Source: Pseudorhodoplanes sinuspersici
GTDB lineage: Bacteria > Pseudomonadota > Alphaproteobacteria > Rhizobiales > Xanthobacteraceae
Assembly: GCF_002119765.1 (NCBI RefSeq)
Contig: NZ_CP021112.1
Coordinates: 1,110,501-1,174,500 of the forward strand
Reading direction: 5' to 3'
Length of the DNA stretch: 64,000 bases
The notes under the pieces were generated by a model. That model saw nothing but the letters and a program-made list of their open reading frames with translations. It did not search any database and was not told where the DNA came from. Position numbers and translations under genes: made by a program. Shown here in pieces: positions 35,431-43,844 of this stretch. Position 1 is the first letter of the stretch, and every line of letters starts with the position of its first letter.

Positions 35431-37446
35431 CTATTGTTTCGCCAAAAGGGCCGACAAGAGCGCGGGTTTCAATCGCCCGATCAAGAAGGCCGAGCCTTCA
35501 TTCGTCAGATGAGCATTGTCCCGGAAGAAGGGAAGGCCGTTGTCTCTGACCACGCAATGCGTCGAGTCGCAGAATGAGATTTTGGGATCGAGTATCGTCA
35601 GGCCGGGAACCGATGCACCGACATTGACGATCATCGCATCGATCGCGGCTGTCTTGTTGCGGGCGCTTTCGAGGCTCTGCGGCACACATTTCGGATCGGC
35701 GTCGCCGAATTGCGCGGCACATTTCGCCGTGTCGATGCCGGTATTGTAAGCCGATGATACGATGACGACGGGGCGTTCATCCGCGCCGAGTGCTTCCAAG
35801 CTGTCACGCAAGTGCGTCTCAATCCAGGCGATGTAGTCTCTACCGCTGCCCTCGAACGGCTCGCCGGACCCCGCCAGTCCGATCTCGCGATTATAGCCAC
35901 CGTAATTGCCGGCGAAGATCACCGGATGCCGATCGCGCGCGAGCTGGTTGAATGCATCCGCAACATTCCTCGCGCAAGTGCGATCGGGAACACCGCGCTG
36001 AAAGCGTTGCGTGCCGCGCAGGAATAGGCAGCCATGATCGTAGATGGCAATGCCGCGAATGCCGGCCTCCTTGAACAGACGGTCGAGCCCGTAGACGAGA
36101 TTGAGCGCATGGCTGTCGCCCACCAGATAAACGATCTTTTGTGATGCTGGATCGCCGAATGTGCAACGGCTTCGCGCACTGCTGCAAAGATCGCCGGCAA
36201 AGCTGAGCTCTCCGGCCGCCTTCTGCACACGGTCTCTGCTCATGCGGTCCGGAAATCCATTGCGCGCGATTACGATGCCACTGATGCAAAGCGTCAGAGC
36301 CGGCACAACAAGGAAAGATGCAAAGAGCGCTGCCTGCCGCTGCGTGACAAACGCCTCCAGTCTCGCGCCGATTGAGCGCATGCCGATGCTGCCGACAAAT
36401 AGCCATGAGATCTTGGGCTCGTTCGAGACGCGGTAGAAGCGCTCGACGAAGATATAGAGCAGCGCGCCGAGCAGGATGGAGACGATCAGCAGACCCAGCA
36501 ATTCAGATAGCGTTGGCGGCACGACGATCCATGTCCGGTACAGCACGATCAGCGGCCAATGGACGAGATAGACCGAGTATGAAATGCGGCCGAGAAGACG
36601 AAGAGGCTGGGCTGACAATGTTTTGTGCCAAAAGCCGTCATGGCCTGCGATCAGCAGCAGAGCGGTTGCAAGGCAAGGTAACAGCGCATTCGCTGCTGGC
36701 CAGGGGGTCCGGACATCAAAGAGTACGATGGCGGCGATCAGCAGCGCCGCCCCGATGAGGCCGTAAACCATGGATTGCGGCCTCGACGGCCGTGCAGCAA
36801 GAAGAAAAACCGCGGCGCCAATCGCAAACTCGAAGATGCGGAATGGCATCATGTAGAAGGCAAGATATGGCGCTCGGCCCGTGAAAAGGGCGCTCGCTGC
36901 CAACGACAGAAGGCCAAGCGAGATGACGCCTCTGGTCAAAGTCTTTTTGCCGCCTGCAGCCAGCAGGATCAGGAAAGCAGGCCAGATCAGATAGAATTGC
37001 TCTTCAACGCTCAGCGACCAGACATGCAGGAGCGGGTGCAGCAGACTACTCTCGTTGAAGTAGTCAACCGAAAGCAAGAAATGGATATTTGCGACGCCCA
37101 GAAGCGATGCGATTGATGACCAGGCGAGCGCTTTGAAATCGCCGGGTGTCAGTAGCCGCCAGCTGACGGCCAGGGTGATGGCCACCGTCACGGCCAGCGC
37201 GGGAAACAGCCGCCGGATCCGGCGCCAGTAGAAGGAAAGAAACTGAAATTTGCCGGCCTCGGCTTTGAGGATCTGTCCCGAGATCAGATAGCCGGAGATG
37301 ACAAAGAAAATATCGACGCCGGCAAAACCGCCCGGCGCCCAGGATGGGTCGAGATGGAACAGCAGAATCGGCAGGATCGCCAAGGCCCGCAGGCCCTCGA
37401 TATCGGTCCGAAACGTGTCGATCTTTGAAGCAGGTGCGAAAGGCAA
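35431..37446 (-). CDS. Acyltransferase-3 / SGNH fusion (OafA-YrhL type)
   Basis: The protein has 671 residues. The first 370 form the ten-helix acyltransferase-3 domain: FRTDIEGLRALAILPILLFH with the catalytic His, DIFFVISGYLIS, YWRRIRRLFPAL and HVWSLSVEEQFYLIWP. An extra helix links to a periplasmic SGNH domain with VYLVGDSHALNLVYGL (GDSH, nucleophile Ser) and DNAHLTNEGS near the end (DxxH-like). Fusions of this type O-acetylate lipopolysaccharide or exopolysaccharide. The start appears to be TTG at 37446, because a stop lies 21 bases upstream and no ATG or GTG precedes the conserved region. It is a single-gene unit. Confidence 0.88.
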   Translation of the reverse strand: MPFAPASKIDTFRTDIEGLRALAILPILLFHLDPSWAPGGFAGVDIFFVISGYLISGQILKAEAGKFQFLSFYWRRIRRLFPALAVTVAITLAVSWRLLTPGDFKALAWSSIASLLGVANIHFLLSVDYFNESSLLHPLLHVWSLSVEEQFYLIWPAFLILLAAGGKKTLTRGVISLGLLSLAASALFTGRAPYLAFYMMPFRIFEFAIGAAVFLLAARPSRPQSMVYGLIGAALLIAAIVLFDVRTPWPAANALLPCLATALLLIAGHDGFWHKTLSAQPLRLLGRISYSVYLVHWPLIVLYRTWIVVPPTLSELLGLLIVSILLGALLYIFVERFYRVSNEPKISWLFVGSIGMRSIGARLEAFVTQRQAALFASFLVVPALTLCISGIVIARNGFPDRMSRDRVQKAAGELSFAGDLCSSARSRCTFGDPASQKIVYLVGDSHALNLVYGLDRLFKEAGIRGIAIYDHGCLFLRGTQRFQRGVPDRTCARNVADAFNQLARDRHPVIFAGNYGGYNREIGLAGSGEPFEGSGRDYIAWIETHLRDSLEALGADERPVVIVSSAYNTGIDTAKCAAQFGDADPKCVPQSLESARNKTAAIDAMIVNVGASVPGLTILDPKISFCDSTHCVVRDNGLPFFRDNAHLTNEGSAFLIGRLKPALLSALLAKQ

Positions 37447-37697
37447 GGGACAGCCGATGGAGCTCGATCAATCGTAAGGCGCCGAATTGTATAGAGCGGC
37501 GTCATATACACCAAATTACAAAATGTGACTCACGGATGGGGCGCGCGCTCGTACCCCATCTCAGCTCTGGCCGGGGACAGTTTTTGTGTCCGATCCACTG
37601 CCTTCGCGGGAACGAGCGGCAACGGGAAGGTGCCATTTGCTGCCGATCCCGGCTATAGACTGAAATCCTGCGATTCCAACTTCTTGAAAGCCTTCCC

Positions 37698-37916
37698 ATG
37701 ACCGACGAGACCCGCGACAGCAACGGCACCATTCTCAATGACGGCGACTCAGTGACGCTGATCAAGGATCTAAAGGTGAAGGGCACGTCAGAGACACTGA
37801 AGCGCGGCACGCTGGTGAAGAATATCCGGCTTACCGGCGACACCGGCGAGATCGAATGCAACACCAAGCAGGTGAAGGGACTCGTGCTGAAGACGGCCTT
37901 TCTGAAGAAGGCCTAA
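37698..37916 (+). CDS. PhnA/YjdM C-terminal domain protein
   Basis: The 72-residue protein consists almost only of the PhnA C-terminal beta-barrel: LNDGDSVTLIKDLKVKGTS, LKRGTLVKNIRLTGD and IECNTKQVKGLVLKTAFLKK. The N-terminal zinc ribbon found in longer YjdM proteins is absent, as is common in alphaproteobacteria. The historical link with alkylphosphonate use is weak, so the cellular role is open. It stands alone, with a 250-base spacer upstream in which I see no clear promoter. Confidence 0.85.
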   Translation: MTDETRDSNGTILNDGDSVTLIKDLKVKGTSETLKRGTLVKNIRLTGDTGEIECNTKQVKGLVLKTAFLKKA

Positions 37917-38145
37917 GGAAATCCCCGCTGATGCAGGAATGCGTTTTTTGCTTTCCTTTTTTCAGTGACGGACAGTTAGAGGGCTGTTGCAAAACGCGAC
38001 ATGTTGCATCGCGCTCGCTGAACGGACGTTTATCTGCGCTCACAAAATCTTTTGTCGCATGCATCAAATCGCATTTTCTTTGCCGCAATCCGGTGGAAAT
38101 TCGAAACGACAATTTGCACATCTCGAACGTTAGGGAGATGCGCTC

Positions 38146-38430
38146 ATGGTCAACTTCAAACGTGCCGTCGTTTGCGCTGCGGCTGTCGGCTTCCTTGCGC
38201 TGACAAGCGCAGCCTCGGCGATGCCGGTCGGGCAACTTGGCTCCGACAGGAATGCGGCGACAGCGGATAGCGGCGTGCAAAAGGCGCGCTGGGTGTGCGG
38301 GCCTTACGGCCGGTGCGTGTGGCGGCCGAACTACTACCGGCCTTATCCGTATTACGGCTACGGCTATTACGCGCCACGGCCGCGTTACTATGGCTATTAT
38401 GGTTACGGCCCGCGCTGGCGCCGCTGGTAA
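38146..38430 (+). CDS. Small secreted Tyr/Gly-rich protein with VCGPYGRCVWRP motif
   Basis: The 94-residue protein has a clear signal peptide (VVCAAAVGFLALTSAASA). The mature part has a Cys pair in WVCGPYGRCVWRPNYYRPY followed by Tyr/Gly/Pro-rich sequence ending RWRRW. It resembles the short secreted proteins with GCGxxxxR-type motifs common in Bradyrhizobium relatives (GCG_CRPN-like), whose function is unknown. AGGGAGATG precedes the ATG by five bases. A strong terminator follows it. Confidence 0.7.
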   Translation: MVNFKRAVVCAAAVGFLALTSAASAMPVGQLGSDRNAATADSGVQKARWVCGPYGRCVWRPNYYRPYPYYGYGYYAPRPRYYGYYGYGPRWRRW

Positions 38431-38445
38431 CATCACGACAGAAAT

Positions 38446-38479
38446 GAAAATGGCCCGGCGCTTCTGCCGGGCCATTTTC
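38446..38479. terminator. Bidirectional intrinsic terminator
   Basis: GAAAATGGCCCGGC, loop GCTTCT, GCCGGGCCATTTTC gives a 14-pair stem with A-run and T-run arms, so it can terminate both the Tyr/Gly-rich gene (plus) and the SH3/DUF1236 gene (minus) that converge here. Confidence 0.85.
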
Positions 38480-38504
38480 GTTCGGATGATGCCGAAGCAA
38501 TCGA

Positions 38505-39155
38505 TCAGCGGAAGACGTAGACGATGCGCCGTGTCGCCGGATCGACCAGCACCGGCTGTCCGTCGTTCAGGTAGACATATTGATATCTGTAGTCAGGCAC
38601 GGGTTGCAATTCGACCGTACGTGGCAGAGCGGCGCCGACAAAGACTTCACGTTCCAGCGTGACGGGCTCGAGCGGATTGTTCGTCACATAGGTGCCGACA
38701 GCCGGCGGCGGTGTCACGACCGCGCCAGGCGCCATCGCATAAGCGCCACGTGCGGCGTCGATCTCGGCATTGATCACGGGTTCGGCATAGGCAGCACCCG
38801 TCGTGCCGTAGCCATAGGCTGGTGCGCGATAGCTCACGGTCGGCAATGCGCCCGGTGCCAGCGGCGCCGGATCGGTCACCACAACCTGACGGTTATTGCC
38901 GGGGCTGAGCGTCATATATTGTGAATAGGCCCAGCCCTGGATGCCGCGGAAATTCACCTGGCACCAGAGGCTGCCTTCGACGCAGCCAATCACGGTGGCG
39001 CGGCGGTTGGCACCCATATTGCCGATGATCGGATGTTCCGGTCCGGGGCCGGAGCGGATATTGAGATCGGTCGTTGCGGTGGCAATGGTTTGGGCCTGCG
39101 CGGCGCCGATCATGGCCAGCGACGCGACGGCGGCAGACAAGGCGATGCGCTTCAT
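38505..39155 (-). CDS. Secreted SH3b / DUF1236 protein
   Basis: The protein has 216 residues. Signal peptide MKRIALSAAVASLAMIGAAQA is followed by a bacterial SH3 domain (TDLNIRSGPGPEHPIIGNMG, VEGSLWCQVNFRGIQGWAYS, about 25-80). A Pro/Ala-rich linker comes next, then a C-terminal DUF1236 segment (TVELQPVPDYRYQYVYLNDG and VLVDPATRRIVYVFR). SH3b domains bind cell-wall or surface components; DUF1236 is frequent in Hyphomicrobiales. The reading frame opens further upstream (39266), but the ATG at 39155 starts the signal peptide. Confidence 0.82.
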   Translation of the reverse strand: MKRIALSAAVASLAMIGAAQAQTIATATTDLNIRSGPGPEHPIIGNMGANRRATVIGCVEGSLWCQVNFRGIQGWAYSQYMTLSPGNNRQVVVTDPAPLAPGALPTVSYRAPAYGYGTTGAAYAEPVINAEIDAARGAYAMAPGAVVTPPPAVGTYVTNNPLEPVTLEREVFVGAALPRTVELQPVPDYRYQYVYLNDGQPVLVDPATRRIVYVFR

Positions 39156-39366
39156 GGGTTCCTCACAGGAGTTGGAGGCGGATGCAGGCCCAACGCCGCA
39201 GAAAATCGATCGTTCCGGTGCAACAAGCCGCCGAAAGCAGCGACTGGAGTGGGGCCGTGCGCACATTTTCGTTACGTTTTAACGACTCGTTTGATCTCCC
39301 TCAGGGCCGGACGCGCGAAGCCAGCGCAAATCATGTAAATTGATGTATCAATGAGGGAGACGCGCC

Positions 39367-39558
39367 GTGATCGGCTGGCTGGTACGCCTGATTTTCATCC
39401 CGTCCGGCATCATCGCCGGATGGTTCGTGGCGAAGGATGCCCCGAATTTCAGCGCCGTTCAGCTCGTAGTCGGGCTGTTGCTGATATTCTTCATCGTGCT
39501 GGTGATGATCATCGCCGCTCGTCTCGACGACATGCAGGGCAAGAGCACCGGCGATTGA
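39367..39558 (+). CDS. Small two-helix membrane protein, unknown function
   Basis: The protein has 63 residues and starts with GTG (MIGWLVRLIFIPSGIIAG), preceded by GAGGGAGA. Two hydrophobic segments (about 1-20 and 29-51) are joined by WFVAKDAPNFSAVQ, and the tail ARLDDMQGKSTGD is soluble. No family is recognised. The clean ribosome-binding site and membrane topology support a real gene. It stands alone between the SH3 gene (divergent) and the Gly/Tyr-rich gene. Confidence 0.6.
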   Translation: MIGWLVRLIFIPSGIIAGWFVAKDAPNFSAVQLVVGLLLIFFIVLVMIIAARLDDMQGKSTGD

Positions 39559-39828
39559 TGTCGAATCACTTACGAGTGCCGTGACGAGCTGAACGCGATT
39601 GGTTTCGTAATCGGCGCCAAGACCTGTAAAACTTTTATCGATGCGCAAAGGATGCATTTCAAATCAATGCATCGCCAGGATGCTTTTCATTATGCATGTT
39701 CAGCAAAGCGTGATGACCGGTAACGGCCCGGCGCTTTGAATGGTGCTATCGTCCCGATCGGAGCAGGTGCCCCCACGATGCTCCCTTTCGGTTCTATTCG
39801 GTTTGAGTGTCATGCGTAGGAGGACATC

Positions 39829-40239
39829 ATGCGCAAAGCTTTGATGATCGTAACCGCCGCGGCCAGCATCGCGACAGCAACCATCGCTGCACCGAGCAGC
39901 GCACAGGCGCGTTGCTATGGTTGCTGGGCGGGTGCGGGACTTGCAGTAGGTGCCATTGCCGGCGCTGCTTTCGCCAGCGCGGCATATGGCGGCTATGGCT
40001 ATGGCGGTTATGGCTACGGCTATGGTTACGGCGGCTACGGCAATCCGTATTACGGTGGCGTCTATTATCGCCCAGCTTATTATGGTGGCTATTATCGTCC
40101 GGCTTATTACGGCGGCTACTACCGTCCTTACTACAGGACTTATTACGCCGCGCCGCGCTATGTCGGCTATTGGGGCGGTCCGCGCTTCTGGCCGGGTTAT
40201 GCCTACGGCTGGCGCCGTCCGGTCGGCTATTATTGGTAA
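39829..40239 (+). CDS. Secreted Gly/Tyr-rich repeat protein
   Basis: The protein has 136 residues. Signal peptide to about residue 28 (IAAPSSAQA), then CYGCWAGAGLAVGAIAGAAF, then GYGYGGYG-type runs and a nine-residue repeat YYRPAYYGG present twice and a half (residues about 83-107). The C-terminus is Trp/Tyr-rich. TAGGAGG lies before the ATG. Low-complexity secreted proteins of this kind are frequent in the order and have no established function; an outer-surface or matrix role is inference. A terminator follows. Confidence 0.75.
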   Translation: MRKALMIVTAAASIATATIAAPSSAQARCYGCWAGAGLAVGAIAGAAFASAAYGGYGYGGYGYGYGYGGYGNPYYGGVYYRPAYYGGYYRPAYYGGYYRPYYRTYYAAPRYVGYWGGPRFWPGYAYGWRRPVGYYW

Positions 40240-40267
40240 GCTGGAATCGGATCTGGCAGATACTTCA

Positions 40268-40293
40268 AAAGGGCGGATGAAAATCCGCCCTTT
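40268..40293. terminator. Intrinsic terminator, bidirectional
   Basis: AAAGGGCGGAT, GAAA tetraloop, ATCCGCCCTTT, then TCGGTCTTT. The 11-pair stem with flanking A/T runs lies between the convergent Gly/Tyr-rich and DUF1993 genes. Confidence 0.85.
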
Positions 40294-40310
40294 CGGTCTT
40301 TGCGCCTCGA

Positions 40311-40820
40311 TCAATCCTTCAGCCGCAGATAATCCATCTTGCTGAGCGGTACGCCCTTGTGCCGCAGGATGTCGTAGGCAGTGGTGACATGAAAGAAAAA
40401 GTTCGGCAGTGCGAAGGTGAACAGATAAGAGCTGCCGCTGAAGGCCGGGGTGAAGTCGCGCAGTTTGAGTTCGATCGTCCTGGTCTCGAGGCCGTCGAGC
40501 TGCGCTTCCTTGAAGCCGTCGATGTAGGTGATCGTCCTGTCGATCCGCGTATATAACTCCGCGAAGGTCTTTTCATCGTCTTCCAGCTTCGGTGATGGCG
40601 TGCCGGTGATCCGCTCCATCGCCAGCTTCGACGTGTCGCTGGCGCGCTGCACCTGACCGGCCAGTGTCAGCATGTCGGATGCGAGCCGCGCTTCTACAAA
40701 CGACACCGGATCGGCACCTGTGTCCCTGGCATGGGCCTCACCCTTGCGCAGTACATGTGACAAGGTCGTCAGCCCGCGCACGAAGACCGGGACGGAAGCC
40801 TGATAGATCGAAATGGGCAT
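40311..40820 (-). CDS. DUF1993 family protein
   Basis: The 169-residue all-helical soluble protein matches the DUF1993 pattern: MPISIYQASVPVFVRGLTTL, then RLASDMLTLAGQVQRASDT and a late YLFTFALPNFFFHVTTAYDI segment with a His. The fold is related to DinB-like four-helix bundles, and the enzymatic role is unknown. It is a single gene, convergent with the Gly/Tyr-rich gene and divergent from the APC permease across a 234-base spacer in which I see no clear element. Confidence 0.85.
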   Translation of the reverse strand: MPISIYQASVPVFVRGLTTLSHVLRKGEAHARDTGADPVSFVEARLASDMLTLAGQVQRASDTSKLAMERITGTPSPKLEDDEKTFAELYTRIDRTITYIDGFKEAQLDGLETRTIELKLRDFTPAFSGSSYLFTFALPNFFFHVTTAYDILRHKGVPLSKMDYLRLKD

Positions 40821-41054
40821 GGAACGCTTTCCTCAAAAAGGCCAAGGACCGCGATCTATGGTGGGGGTGGCGCGGGTCAAGGGAACAAAGAGGCCGCAAC
40901 AAAAAATGCGGAAGGCGTTGTTTCCAGGACGCCACACGCTAAGCTTCCAATTGTCGCGGTTCAGAAATTTGCTCCACCAGTTGCAGCGCGTCCTTCAAGC
41001 GAAGTTCTGAACCGCCAGACCAATACCGCCCATTTCTGCGAAAAGGACGTCCGC

Positions 41055-42479
41055 ATGACAGTTCTCGCCGAAGGCCAGATGAGCCATGACGCCGTGGCGG
41101 AGCAGCCGGAACTGAAGCGGGTGATGGGGCCGTGGCTGCTGCTCCTGTTCATTGTCGGCGACATCCTCGGCACCGGTATCTATGCGCTGACAGGCCAGGT
41201 GGCGAAGCAGGTTGGCGGTGTGGTCTGGCTGCCCTTTCTCGTGGCCTTCGTCGTCGCGCTGCTGACAGCCTTCTCGTATCTCGAACTGGTCACGAAATAC
41301 CCACGGGCTGCGGGGGCCGCGCTGTATACGCATCGCGCCTTTGGTATTCACTTCTTCACCTTCATCGTTGCTTTTGCGGTGATGTGTTCCGGCATTACCT
41401 CCTCGGCCACGGCGTCGCGTGCCTTCGCGGCGAATTTCTCGCAGGCCTTTGGTCTCAATCTCGCCGGTACCATGGGCATCACGCTGATCGGGCTCGCTTT
41501 CATGGCGTTGGTGGCAGCGATCAATTTCCGCGGCGTCGGCGAAAGCGTGAAGACGAACGTGGTGCTGACCTGTGTGGAATTGTCGGGCCTGCTGATCATC
41601 ATCTTCATTGGCCTGTGGGCGATCGGGGCGGGACAAGGCGACGTTTCGCGCGCGTTCGAATTCCGCACGTCGCCTGACACCAGTTTCGTCTGGCCGGTGA
41701 TTGCGGCAACGACGCTCGCCTTTTTCGCGATGGTCGGCTTTGAGGATTCCGTCAACATGGCGGAAGAAACGAAGGACCCGACCCGTATCTTCCCGAAGAT
41801 ATTGCTGGCCGGGCTGTTCATCACCGGCGCGATTTATGTCCTGGTTTCGATATCGGCAATCACGCTGGTCTCACCGGCCGAACTCGGCACCGGCGAAACG
41901 CCGCTCCTGAAAGTTGTGCAGGCTGGCGCGCCGAATTTCCCAGTCTGGATTTTTGGTTTTATCACCATGTTTGCAGTGGCGAACTCCGCGCTCATCAACA
42001 TGCTGATGGCGAGCCGGCTGGTCTATGGCATGAGCCGGGAGCATGTGCTGCCGGGTGCGCTCGGCAAGGTGCATGTGACGCGGCGCACGCCTTATGTCGC
42101 CATCGGCTTCACCACATTGCTTGCTTTTGTACTCATCACCTTTGTCGGCGAAATCCCCGCACTCGGTGGCACCACGGCGTTGCTGCTACTCTGCGTGTTC
42201 ACGGTCGTCAATGTTGCGGTGCTGGTGCTGCGCAAGGACCGTGTTGAACACAAGCATTTCAGGACACCAACGATCGTGCCGGTGTTGGGCGCACTGACCT
42301 GCGCATTTCTCGTTGGGCCGTGGACTGGCCGCGATCCGGCGCAATACCGGATTGCCGGCGTTCTGCTTGCAATCGGTGTTGTGCTGTGGGTGGTGACGGT
42401 GTTCGTCAACCGCACCACCGGTGTGAAGCCGACCGATCCGCTGATGCAGGACATCGGCGGAAGCGGGCCGCAGAATTAG
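41055..42479 (+). CDS. APC superfamily amino-acid permease
   Basis: The 474-residue protein has about twelve membrane helices. TM1 has the substrate-binding GDILGTGIYALTGQV (the GTG-type unwound helix), and further motifs are GFEDSVNMAEETKDPTRIFP in TM6-7 and NSALINMLMASRLVYGMSRE. These match cationic or broad-range amino-acid permeases of the APC family. The short C-terminal tail (VKPTDPLMQDIGGSG) is soluble. The substrate cannot be fixed. It is convergent with the MetE-like gene, only 46 bases apart. Confidence 0.88.
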   Translation: MTVLAEGQMSHDAVAEQPELKRVMGPWLLLLFIVGDILGTGIYALTGQVAKQVGGVVWLPFLVAFVVALLTAFSYLELVTKYPRAAGAALYTHRAFGIHFFTFIVAFAVMCSGITSSATASRAFAANFSQAFGLNLAGTMGITLIGLAFMALVAAINFRGVGESVKTNVVLTCVELSGLLIIIFIGLWAIGAGQGDVSRAFEFRTSPDTSFVWPVIAATTLAFFAMVGFEDSVNMAEETKDPTRIFPKILLAGLFITGAIYVLVSISAITLVSPAELGTGETPLLKVVQAGAPNFPVWIFGFITMFAVANSALINMLMASRLVYGMSREHVLPGALGKVHVTRRTPYVAIGFTTLLAFVLITFVGEIPALGGTTALLLLCVFTVVNVAVLVLRKDRVEHKHFRTPTIVPVLGALTCAFLVGPWTGRDPAQYRIAGVLLAIGVVLWVVTVFVNRTTGVKPTDPLMQDIGGSGPQN

Positions 42480-42525
42480 TTCGTTTCCGCTTATTCCTGG
42501 GCTTTCGCGTGACGAGCGGTTACAT

Positions 42526-43662
42526 TCAGTTAAATTTCAGCGCCTGCGTCGCCAGCGCCGCACCGTCCACCAGCGCGCGCAACTTGGCCCAGGCGATCTG
42601 CGCATGGGTGCGTTCGCCGAAGCCGCAATCGGTCCCGGCAATGACGTTCTCCTTGCCGACGAGACGCGCATATCGCTGGATGCGTTCGCTCACGAGTTCG
42701 GGATGTTCGATCGTGTCGGTGGCATGCGCGACGACACCGGGAATGAGGATCTTGCCCTTCGGCAGACGGACGTTTTCCCATACATGATATTCGTGCTCGT
42801 GGCGCGCATTGGCGCCCTCGATCAGGTAACCCTGCGCCTTCACACGCAGCAGGACATCGACGATATCGTATAGCGGAATATCGAAGGCATGGGGCCCGTG
42901 CCAGCTTCCCCAGCACAAGTGATAGCGGATACGTTCTTCCGGGATATTACGAAGCGCGTGATTGAGCGCGGCGACTCGAAGCGAGCAATATTTGATGAAT
43001 GCATCGAGTCCCATTTTGACGCCGATGCGATCCCATAACGCGACAAGCCACGCATCATCGACCTGCACGATGAAGCCGGCATTGGCGATCATCTCGTATT
43101 CGGCGCGCATCGCTTCAGCAAGCGCGAAGACGAACTCTTCCGTCGTCTTATAATAGGCGTTGGTGTGATAGGGCTCGAGACTTGCTGGCGCCGTCGTCGT
43201 CAGGAAATAATCCTCCAGGTCATTGCCGGCGATCGACTGGCGATACAGATCGAGCTCCTTCTGAAGTGTCGCCTGTCCGGCATAAGCGATGGGGCCTGTG
43301 CAGACCCACCGGTTGCGGCGCACGGCCGGTGCCTTCTGCGTGACGTAAAACAGCGTCCCGCGTTCGGCCGCGTATCGATAGAAATCGCCAAAGACCTCAC
43401 GATCGCGCCCCTGCCCAATCAGCGGTGGGCTGGAATCCTTGGCGACTTCAAATCCGCTCAGCCGTCCGTCGATATAGCTGAGCCAGTCGCCGCCCTTGGT
43501 GAATTCACCCTCGTTGACGATGTCGAGCCCCGTCTCTTGCTGCGCAGCAATGATGGCCGAAATATCGGCCGAAACGGGTAATTGGCCCGCAGATGCGGCT
43601 TCACCGCGGCCCGGCAAGCTGCCAACATGCGTGGTCAGGATTTTTGTCGTGCTGCGCCGCAT
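42526..43662 (-). CDS. Cobalamin-independent methionine synthase II family protein (MetE C-terminal-like)
   Basis: The 378-residue TIM-barrel protein corresponds to the catalytic half of MetE. The start TTKILTTHVGSLPG is typical. Zinc ligands are visible in RYHLCWGSWHGPH (His and Cys) and AGTDCGFGERTH (distal Cys). The N-terminal half of MetE is missing, so this belongs to the short family that also includes epoxyalkane:CoM transferase-like enzymes; methyl or alkyl transfer to a thiol is expected. It is divergent from the LivK-like gene, sharing a spacer with an AT-rich palindrome. Confidence 0.85.
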   Translation of the reverse strand: MRRSTTKILTTHVGSLPGRGEAASAGQLPVSADISAIIAAQQETGLDIVNEGEFTKGGDWLSYIDGRLSGFEVAKDSSPPLIGQGRDREVFGDFYRYAAERGTLFYVTQKAPAVRRNRWVCTGPIAYAGQATLQKELDLYRQSIAGNDLEDYFLTTTAPASLEPYHTNAYYKTTEEFVFALAEAMRAEYEMIANAGFIVQVDDAWLVALWDRIGVKMGLDAFIKYCSLRVAALNHALRNIPEERIRYHLCWGSWHGPHAFDIPLYDIVDVLLRVKAQGYLIEGANARHEHEYHVWENVRLPKGKILIPGVVAHATDTIEHPELVSERIQRYARLVGKENVIAGTDCGFGERTHAQIAWAKLRALVDGAALATQALKFN

Positions 43663-43742
43663 GCAAGCGTCTCCTCATTCCTTGACGTCCATAGCGACCC
43701 GCCGCAAGCGCCATTGATTTTGGCGTTGGACAGGCGCAGAAT

Positions 43743-43766
43743 AAACAAGCTGATTAGCTTGTTTTT
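43743..43766. promoter_or_regulatory. AT-rich palindrome in divergent spacer
   Basis: AAACAAGCT, GATT, AGCTTGTTT forms a perfect 9-pair inverted repeat followed by TT, 80 bases from the MetE-like start and 80-100 bases from the LivK-like start. It has terminator shape on the plus strand, but sits upstream of both genes, so an operator (for example for the TetR regulator at 45.1-45.8 kb) is also plausible. Confidence 0.45.
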
Positions 43767-43844
43767 ATCTGTCAATCAAAAACAACCTTCGCCGTGAAAA
43801 TGCGGCGGATCGCACGGGATGAAGCACGCGACGGAGAGAAGCTC

